Assembly (NCBI GenBank): GCA_031551625.1
Contig: JAVBNJ010000088.1
Location: 1 to 22,423, forward strand
Direction: 5' to 3'
Source: JAVBNJ01 sp031551625
GTDB taxonomy: Bacteria > Bacteroidota > Bacteroidia > Bacteroidales > UBA932
Length of the DNA stretch: 22,423 nt
The position numbers and the translations under genes were made by a program. Shown in pieces: positions 17,459 to 22,423 of this stretch (positions within the stretch are counted from its first letter, which is position 1; every line of letters begins with the position of its first letter). Below the pieces are notes generated by a model that was given only the letters and a program-made list of their open reading frames with translations, was not told where the DNA came from and ran no database searches.

Positions 17459-17550
17459 AACGACCTGACAGGTTTGGCATTTTTACCTGTTAGGTCTTTT
17501 TATTTGTTGTTGTCGTTATACGATTTTAATTTCTTAGAAACGACTGCTCC
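17459..17550. repeat. Direct repeat copy 1 (92 bp) containing the terminator
   Basis: This 92-base block is repeated at 18480-18571 with a single difference (C at 17544, T in the other copy). It begins AACGACCTGACAGGT and ends GCTCC. Weaker similarity continues outward (TTTCGCCTC-ACAAAG near 17616 and 18590; GGGAACAA near 17674 and 18649), so the two copies come from a longer ancestral unit with a deletion in copy 2. The copies flank the HEPN/MNT module. Confidence 0.95.
17462..17503 (+). terminator. Strong intrinsic terminator after the HmuY gene
   Basis: GACCTGACAGGT (17462-17473) pairs with ACCTGTTAGGTC (17485-17496), a 12-bp stem with one G-T pair, followed by TTTTTATTTG. It ends transcription of the heme receptor unit. 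Confidence 0.88.
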
Positions 17551-17800
17551 CATAGAGACAATATATATTTCACCCCTATGGGATTCTTCCCTCGGTTCAT
17601 ATCGCGTTCTACCTGTGTTTCGCCTCCACAAAGACAAAAGATTCCCTATTGAAAACATGTGACTTGGCGCACAGGGAACAACCATCTGCTGAAAAGGCGT
17701 GCTCCATGCACAAGATGCAGACTGCTTTTCTTACCACGGGTTATGATACGTTGGCTTTCAAGGAGAGGTAGATGTGTCTTCATACTTTTAAAAAAAATGC
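17551..17800. other. Gene-free stretch before the MNT gene
   Basis: No convincing gene was found here. It holds a 7-bp inverted repeat, CCCATAG (17549-17555) and CTATGGG (17576-17582), and a CGCCTCCACAAAG stretch resembling short intergenic repeats. A short open tail ends at a TAG near 17769 with no recognisable product. It may be the debris of an interspersed repeat. Confidence 0.5.
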
Positions 17801-17808
17801 TACCTTTG
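17801..17808 (+). promoter_or_regulatory. Promoter -7 element of the MNT/HEPN module
   Basis: TACCTTTG is an exact TAnnTTTG element only 10 bases before the MNT ATG, so the mRNA leader would be very short. The -33 element is weak. Confidence 0.55.
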
Positions 17809-17818
17809 TATTATACTA

Positions 17819-18118
17819 ATGATATATACTGATACCTATATTGATAAGATAGTTGCTTTATGCAAAAAGTATAAGGTACATAGGCTGTTTGTTTTCGGTT
17901 CGGTGCTTACTAATCGTTTCAACGAAGAAAGTGATGTAGATTTTGTAGTAGATTTCGATAAGGACAATGTCGATGATTATTTTTTAAATTACTTCGATTT
18001 TAAGTACTCTCTCGAAGATATACTGGGGCGACCGGTCGATTTATTAGAAGAACAAGCCATCCGCAATCCGTTTTTGAAAAAGAATATTGATGCCACCAAA
18101 CAATTAGTTTATGGATGA
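17819..18118 (+). CDS. mntA: MNT-domain nucleotidyltransferase antitoxin (MntA-like)
   Basis: This 99-residue protein is a minimal nucleotidyltransferase. The motif GSX10DXD is complete: Gly27-Ser28, then Asp39 and Asp41 (ESDVDFVVDF). A third acidic residue is likely within VDLLEE near the end. In the HepT-MntA toxin-antitoxin family, the MntA enzyme adds AMP to a Tyr of the HEPN toxin and silences it. The stop overlaps the start of the HEPN frame by 8 bases, the usual coupled layout of this module. The DNA is AT-rich and the promoter is close to the ATG. Confidence 0.9.
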   Translation: MIYTDTYIDKIVALCKKYKVHRLFVFGSVLTNRFNEESDVDFVVDFDKDNVDDYFLNYFDFKYSLEDILGRPVDLLEEQAIRNPFLKKNIDATKQLVYG

Positions 18119-18451
18119 ATATATCAGCAAACACTTAACCGATATTTTTTTGCTATAGAAGAAATAGAAGGTTTTTTTGGCGAAAATCCAAAAGAAGAAT
18201 TCAGACAAACACTTTGTATAAAACGAGCGGTAGAACGCGATATTGAGATAATCGGCGAAGCCACTAATCGCATATTGAAGGTCGACCCGACTGTTCAAAT
18301 AACCAACTCTCGGAAAATTGTAGATGCCCGTAACTGGATATCGCATGGCTACGATGGAATATCAATTGATATTCTATGGACAATCGTAGAGAAGCACTTG
18401 CCGCTACTAAAAGAAGAAGTAGCTATTTTACTGAAAAAGTATTCGAATTGA
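18111..18451 (+). pseudogene. hepT: HEPN-domain toxin (HepT-like ribonuclease), frame broken in a T7 run
   Basis: The ATG at 18111 overlaps the MNT stop. Reading gives MDEYISKHLTDIFLL and then TAG at 18156-18158. Adding one T to the seven-T run at 18145-18151 restores a 113-residue HEPN (DUF86) protein continuing FAIEEIEGFFGENPKEEF and ending LLKKYSN. The catalytic motif is intact: RNWISHGY is RX4HXY, with the Tyr that MntA-type enzymes AMPylate. HEPN toxins of this type cut RNA. The break may be a homopolymer sequencing error, true loss of a toxin, or slippage that switches it on and off. The rest of the frame has no other lesion. Confidence 0.87.
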
Positions 18452-18479
18452 CATTTACCAGGTAAGCCGGATTCGAACG

Positions 18480-18571
18480 AACGACCTGACAGGTTTGGCA
18501 TTTTTACCTGTTAGGTCTTTTTATTTGTTGTTGTCGTTATACGATTTTAATTTCTTAGAAACGATTGCTCC
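18480..18571. repeat. Direct repeat copy 2 (92 bp) containing a second terminator
   Basis: It matches 17459-17550 at 91 of 92 bases at a distance of 1021 bp. It carries the same hairpin and T-run (18483-18524), so it also works as the terminator of the MNT/HEPN module. The sequence directly left of it (GGATTCGAAC) does not occur left of copy 1. Confidence 0.95.
18483..18524 (+). terminator. Intrinsic terminator after the MNT/HEPN module
   Basis: This is the same 12-bp stem, loop and TTTTTATTTG tail as the terminator at 17462-17503, inside the second direct repeat. Confidence 0.85.
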
Positions 18572-18671
18572 AGTTCCTACCAATTATTTCTTTCGCCTCT
18601 ACAAAGCTAAACACGAAGGTACCGCCGCCAAGAACAATCGGCATGACGGGGAACAATAATACATTATTATA
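18572..18671. other. Gene-free stretch before the BspA promoter
   Basis: No gene was found. It carries the diverged continuation of the direct repeat (TTTCGCCTCTACAAAG and GGGGAACAA), then AT-rich DNA leading into the BspA promoter. Confidence 0.5.
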
Positions 18672-18701
18672 TTTGAATATCAGCACATTTTATTATCTTT
18701 G
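18672..18701 (+). promoter_or_regulatory. Promoter of the BspA-like gene pair
   Basis: TTTG at 18672-18675, an 18-bp spacer and TATCTTTG at 18694-18701 fit the Bacteroidota consensus. The predicted transcript start near 18709 leaves a leader of about 55 bases before the ATG at 18764, which supports that ATG over the TTG at 18710. Confidence 0.68.
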
Positions 18702-18763
18702 TTAAGAATTTGTTTCATTCGAATGGCCCCATCCGGAGAGGTGAAACTAAAATAGCACAACCA

Positions 18764-21316
18764 ATGAAAAACCTGCTTTATTTAACCGCCATAGTGTTGC
18801 TGGGCGTGTTGCCGGCTGCAAATAAAAACGCTACGGCTACAACAATGCAGAATGCATTAGTTACGGATGATAACAACAATACTCCGAAAAAAATAGCCGG
18901 CGGCGTTACCGGCCCGCTTACGTGGAAGCTTACGTCCGACGGCGTTTTAACCATTAGCGGTACCGGCGCCATGCCCGATTATGAATATACGGAAAGCGGC
19001 TTAACCGCACCATGGTGGAATCGTAGTGCGAAAATTAGAACACTAATCATTGAGCAGGGTGTTACCTCAATTGGAGATTATGCTTTTGAAAGCTGTGGCG
19101 ATTTAACGAGCGTTACTATTCCAAATAGTGTGACCGAGATTAGGAAGGGAGCTTTTTCCTACTGTAGCGGATTAACAAGCATTACCATTCCCAACAGTGT
19201 TACTGAGATTTGGGATGCTGCTTTTAGCAGGTGTAGTGGTTTAACTAGCGTTACTATTCCAAATAGTGTTACCAAGATTGGGGACTATGTTTTTGACGAC
19301 TGTAGCAATTTGCAAACAGTGAACTTCAATGCTACCAATTGTGTTTCTATTGGGAAGTTTGATAATTATACTAAACTAACTACTTTGAATATTGGTAGCA
19401 ATGTAATAAACATACCTAGATATGCTTTTTCCGGCTGTCGCAGTTTAACGAGCGTAACTATCGGCAACAGGGTTACCTCAATTGGGGAGGGTGCTTTTGC
19501 CGGTTGTCACGGCCTAACAAGCGTTACCATCCCCAACAGGGTTACCTCAATTGGGAGAGATGTTTTTCGTGGCTGTAACGGCTTAACGAGTGTTATCATC
19601 GGCAGCAGTATTGCCTCAATTGGGGATCTTGCTTTTGCCAACTGTAGCGGATTACAAACAGTGAACTTCAATGCCGCCAATTGTACTGCCATGGGGTCTT
19701 TCGATGCTCCCGCATTCGCCTTTTGCACTAAGCTCACCACTGTAAATATTGGTAGCAATGTCACAAATATACCAGATGCTGCTTTTTCCGATTGTAGTGG
19801 TTTAACCGAAATTAGCGTAGCCATTGATAACCCAAACTATGCCTCCGACGGTGGAGTTGTATTTACTAAGCAAAAAGACACACTGGTTCTATATCCCAGA
19901 GGAAAGACGAGTGGTTATAGTATTCCAAATAGTGTTAAATGGATTGGAGAGAGGGCTTTTTACAGCTGTCGCGGTTTAACGAGTATCGCCATCCCTAACA
20001 GTGTTACCGAGGTTGGACGTGAAGCTTTTTCCTACTGTAGCGGATTAACAAACATTACCATTCCCGACAGTGTTACCGAGATTAGAGAGGGGGCTTTTGC
20101 CTATTGCAGCAACTTAACGAACGTTACCATCGGCAACAGTGTTACCACAATTGGGGAGAGGGCTTTTTACAGCTGTAGCGGATTAAAGGAAGTCACCATT
20201 CCCAACAGTGTTACCAAAATTGGAAAGCGCGCTTTTGCCATCTGTAACGAATTAACGAGCGTTACTATTCCCAACAGTGTTACATCGATTGGAGATTATG
20301 CTTTTTCCAGCTGTGGCGAATTAACAAAGATTGATGTACCCATTGATAACCCAACCTATGCTTCCGATGGTGGAGTCGTGTTTTCTAAGCAAAAAGATAC
20401 CCTGATTATATACCCCAGCGGAAAGACAGGCGGTTACAGTATTCCCAATAGTGTCACCGAGATTGGGGTTTATGCTTTTTACAACTGTAGTGGTTTAACT
20501 AGCGTTACTATTCCAAATAGTGTGACCGAGATTAGAGAGGGAGCTTTTTCCCACTGTAGCGGCTTAACGAGCGTTACCATTCCAAATAGTGTGACCACGA
20601 TTAGAGATTATGCTTTTTTCTTCTGTAGCGGCTTAATGAACATCACCATCCCAAACGATGTTACATCAATTGGAGATTATGCTTTTTCCCACTGTAGCAG
20701 CTTAACGAACATTACCATTCCCAATAGTGTCACCTCAATTGGACATGCTGCTTTTTACGGTTGTAGCGGCTTAAACGAGATTAACATAGCCATTGATAAC
20801 CCAACCTATGCTTCCGACGGTGGAGTTGTATTTACTAAGCAAAAAGACACCCTGGTTCTATACCCCAGTGGAAAGACAGGTGGTTATAGTATTCCAAATA
20901 ATGTCACCTCAATTGGTGATTATGCTTTTCTCGACTGTAGCGGTTTAACGAGCGTCACCATCCCCAACAGTGTTACCGAGATTGGACGTGAAGCTTTTGC
21001 TTGGTGTAGCCACTTAACGAACGTTACCATCGGCAGCAGTGTTGCCTCAATTGGTGATCATGCTTTTCTCGACTGTAGCGGCTTAATGAACATCACCATT
21101 CCAAACAGTGTTACATCAATTGGAGATTATGCTTTTTACGACTGTAGCGGCTTAACGAGCGTCACCATCATGGCCACCACGCCACCCACTCTCGGTGATG
21201 ATAATTTTACAAGCTATACGAATAATATCCTTTATGTCCCTGCCGGGTGTGTAAATGCCTACAAGGCCGCTGGGTGGAATAATGCATTTACTACTATTAC
21301 CGAACAGCCCCACTAA
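18764..21316 (+). CDS. BspA-like leucine-rich-repeat surface protein
   Basis: This 850-residue protein starts at the ATG at 18764 (MKNLLYLTAIVLLGVLP, a Sec signal without a lipobox Cys). A short BspA-type head follows (GPLTWKLTSDGVLTISGTGAMP, PWWNRSAKIRTLIIEQGV). The body is about 23-residue repeats of the form GLTSVTIPNSVTxIGxxAFxxCS, the Treponema/BspA type of LRR. They are broken three times by a cassette beginning IDNPxYASDGGVVF and ending near YPSGKTGGYSIP, and twice by a cassette containing LQTVNFNA. The tail ATTPPTLGDDNF...YVPAGCVNAYKAAGWNN is the usual BspA end. BspA proteins bind host matrix or other bacteria. A tandem paralogue begins 15 bases downstream. Confidence 0.93.
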   Translation: MKNLLYLTAIVLLGVLPAANKNATATTMQNALVTDDNNNTPKKIAGGVTGPLTWKLTSDGVLTISGTGAMPDYEYTESGLTAPWWNRSAKIRTLIIEQGVTSIGDYAFESCGDLTSVTIPNSVTEIRKGAFSYCSGLTSITIPNSVTEIWDAAFSRCSGLTSVTIPNSVTKIGDYVFDDCSNLQTVNFNATNCVSIGKFDNYTKLTTLNIGSNVINIPRYAFSGCRSLTSVTIGNRVTSIGEGAFAGCHGLTSVTIPNRVTSIGRDVFRGCNGLTSVIIGSSIASIGDLAFANCSGLQTVNFNAANCTAMGSFDAPAFAFCTKLTTVNIGSNVTNIPDAAFSDCSGLTEISVAIDNPNYASDGGVVFTKQKDTLVLYPRGKTSGYSIPNSVKWIGERAFYSCRGLTSIAIPNSVTEVGREAFSYCSGLTNITIPDSVTEIREGAFAYCSNLTNVTIGNSVTTIGERAFYSCSGLKEVTIPNSVTKIGKRAFAICNELTSVTIPNSVTSIGDYAFSSCGELTKIDVPIDNPTYASDGGVVFSKQKDTLIIYPSGKTGGYSIPNSVTEIGVYAFYNCSGLTSVTIPNSVTEIREGAFSHCSGLTSVTIPNSVTTIRDYAFFFCSGLMNITIPNDVTSIGDYAFSHCSSLTNITIPNSVTSIGHAAFYGCSGLNEINIAIDNPTYASDGGVVFTKQKDTLVLYPSGKTGGYSIPNNVTSIGDYAFLDCSGLTSVTIPNSVTEIGREAFAWCSHLTNVTIGSSVASIGDHAFLDCSGLMNITIPNSVTSIGDYAFYDCSGLTSVTIMATTPPTLGDDNFTSYTNNILYVPAGCVNAYKAAGWNNAFTTITEQPH
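19053..21176. repeat. Array of about 69-bp coding LRR repeats, first BspA gene
   Basis: The units read roughly AGCGTTACCATTCCCAACAG then TGTTACC-AGATTGG-GATTATGC and CTGTAGCGGCTTAAC. The same DNA words recur in most units with few changes, so the similarity is at nucleotide as well as protein level. This is not a CRISPR array, because the units are coding and have no unique spacers. Confidence 0.9.
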
Positions 21317-21331
21317 TTTCAAGATTCTAGT

Positions 21332-22423
21332 ATGAAAAACCTGCTTTATTTAACCGCCATTATACTGCTGGGCGTGTTGACGGCCGGCTGCAGCCGGAAA
21401 ATAGCAAGTGGCGTTACCGGCCCGCTCACTTGGAGGGTTACTCCCGACAGTGTTCTAACTATTAGCGGTACCGGCGCCATGCCTAATTATGAATATACGG
21501 AAAGCGGCTTAACCGTGCCATGGTGGAATCATAGTGCGAAAATTAGAACACTAATCATTGAGCAGGGTGTTACCTCAATTGGAGATTATGCTTTTTCCTA
21601 TTACAGCGACTTAATGAACGTTACCATCGGCAACAGGGTCACCAAGATTGGAAAAGAGGCTTTTTCCAACTGTGACGGTTTAACGAGCGTAACCATTCCA
21701 AACAGTGTTACTGAGATTGGGGATTATGTTTTTTACGGTTGTAGCGGTTTAATGAGCATAACCATTCCGAATAGTGTTACCACGATTAGAGATTATGCTT
21801 TTTCCGACTGTAGCGGCTTAACGAGCGTTACTATTCCCAACAGTGTCACCAAGATTGGGAATTATGTTTTTTACGGTTGTAGCGGATTCAAGAGCATCAC
21901 CATTCCCAATAGTGTTACTGAGATTAGAGAGGGAACTTTTTCCGGCTGTAGCGGCTTAACGAGCGTAACCATTCCAAACAGTGTTACTGAGATTGGGGAT
22001 GATGCTTTTGCTTGGTGTCGCGGCTTAACGAACATTACTATTCCCAACAGTGTTACCACAATTGGAGAGGACGCTTTTAGGTGCTGTAGCGGGTTAACAA
22101 GCGTTACTATTCCCAACAGTGTCACCAAGATTGGAGAGGGAGCTTTTTCCTACTGTGACGGATTAACAAAGATTGATGTGTCCATTGATAACCCAAACTA
22201 TGCCTCCGACGGTGGAGTTGTATTTACTAAGCAAAAAAACACCCTGGTTCTATACCCCGGAGGGAAGAAGGGCAGTTACAGGATTCCCCTTAGTGTTAAA
22301 AAGATTGGAAAGTACGCTTTTTCCGGCTGTAGCGGCTTAACGAGCGTAACCATTCCAAACAGTGTTACTGAGATTGGGGATGATGCTTTTGCTTGGTGTC
22401 GCGGCTTAACGAACATTACTATT
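21332..22423 (+). CDS. BspA-like leucine-rich-repeat lipoprotein (5' part, runs off window)
   Basis: An open frame of 364 codons runs from the ATG at 21332 to the window end without a stop. The signal MKNLLYLTAIILLGVLTAGC carries a lipobox, so it is a lipoprotein with Cys20, unlike its neighbour. The head (GPLTWRVTPDSVLTISGTGAMP) and repeats match the upstream BspA-like protein, and one IDNPNYASDGGVVF cassette is present near residue 285. The gene begins 15 bases after the previous stop, so it is likely co-transcribed. Block 21491-21595 differs from 18983-19087 at only 3 of 105 bases, while the DNA just before is more diverged. A surface-binding or adhesion role is inferred from the family. 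Confidence 0.92.
   Translation, partial: MKNLLYLTAIILLGVLTAGCSRKIASGVTGPLTWRVTPDSVLTISGTGAMPNYEYTESGLTVPWWNHSAKIRTLIIEQGVTSIGDYAFSYYSDLMNVTIGNRVTKIGKEAFSNCDGLTSVTIPNSVTEIGDYVFYGCSGLMSITIPNSVTTIRDYAFSDCSGLTSVTIPNSVTKIGNYVFYGCSGFKSITIPNSVTEIREGTFSGCSGLTSVTIPNSVTEIGDDAFAWCRGLTNITIPNSVTTIGEDAFRCCSGLTSVTIPNSVTKIGEGAFSYCDGLTKIDVSIDNPNYASDGGVVFTKQKNTLVLYPGGKKGSYRIPLSVKKIGKYAFSGCSGLTSVTIPNSVTEIGDDAFAWCRGLTNITI
21936..22042. repeat. Exact 107-bp direct repeat, copy 1, inside second BspA gene
   Basis: It is identical to 22317-22423 at a distance of 381 bp (127 codons, in frame). It spans more than one LRR unit, beginning CTTTTTCCGGCTGTAGCGG. Confidence 0.95.
22317..22423. repeat. Exact 107-bp direct repeat, copy 2, inside second BspA gene
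   Basis: It is identical to 21936-22042 up to the end of the window, so the true repeat may be longer. Confidence 0.95.

Noticed and set aside
17643..17769. Short open tail ending LTTGYDTLAFKER before a TAG
   Set aside because: It has no start context, no recognisable family and lies in repeat-like intergenic DNA. It may be debris, but it cannot be supported as a gene.
18465..18482. GGATTCGAAC, resembling the T-arm of a tRNA on the minus strand
   Set aside because: The flanking bases pair poorly and the DNA to the right is a terminator hairpin, with no anticodon or D arm. At most it is a fragment of a tRNA 3' end.
18710..18763. TTG start upstream of the first BspA gene
   Set aside because: The added 18 residues would precede the signal peptide and would begin at the predicted transcript start. 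The paralogue begins with the same MKNLLYL at an ATG, so 18764 is the start.
19053..22423. Regular repeats that might suggest a CRISPR array
   Set aside because: The 69-bp units encode a continuous LRR protein, vary at codon level and have no unique spacers or cas genes.

Overview
The window looks like Bacteroidota DNA, most likely order Bacteroidales. The evidence is the protein families (BACON domains, HmuY, DUF4876, DUF6850, BspA-type leucine-rich repeats, TonB receptors with an N-terminal carboxypeptidase-regulatory-like domain), the many Lys-rich lipoprotein signals, and repeated matches to the Bacteroidales promoter (TTTG/TTG, about 19-20 bp, then TAnnTTTG). No rRNA, tRNA, CRISPR array or transposase was found.

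Region 1 (1-6260, minus strand) is a tight run read right to left: a BACON/leucine-rich-repeat lipoprotein, a large TonB-dependent receptor, a DUF4876 lipoprotein and the start of a DUF6850 outer-membrane barrel protein cut by the window edge. It has the shape of an outer-membrane uptake locus with unknown substrate. Upstream are a candidate structured small RNA (about 6336-6470, plus strand) and a small His-rich membrane protein (6492-6887, minus strand).

Region 2 (7037-17503, plus strand) is a coherent iron/heme/redox island. A porin-like barrel, an imelysin lipoprotein, a di-heme oxidoreductase with two CxxCH sites and a compact ResB-CcsA cytochrome c synthase probably form one operon; the synthase could attach the hemes of the oxidoreductase next door. 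A second unit holds a YtfE/RIC-like di-iron hemerythrin protein and a LuxR regulator with a degenerate receiver. A third holds a heme-type TonB receptor (FRAP and NPEL boxes, HmuR-like) followed by a HmuY-like hemophore lipoprotein; the receptor is broken by a one-base frameshift near its 3' end. A strong terminator closes the region.

Region 3 (17459-18571) is a HepT-MntA (HEPN/MNT) toxin-antitoxin module lying between two nearly identical 92-bp direct repeats that each carry the terminator. The HEPN frame is interrupted by one missing T in a run of seven T, although its RX4HXY motif is preserved downstream.

Region 4 (18672-22423) holds two tandem BspA-like leucine-rich-repeat surface proteins, the second cut by the window end. 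They share near-identical DNA blocks, pointing to recent duplication and recombination among repeats. The second has a lipoprotein cysteine and the first does not.
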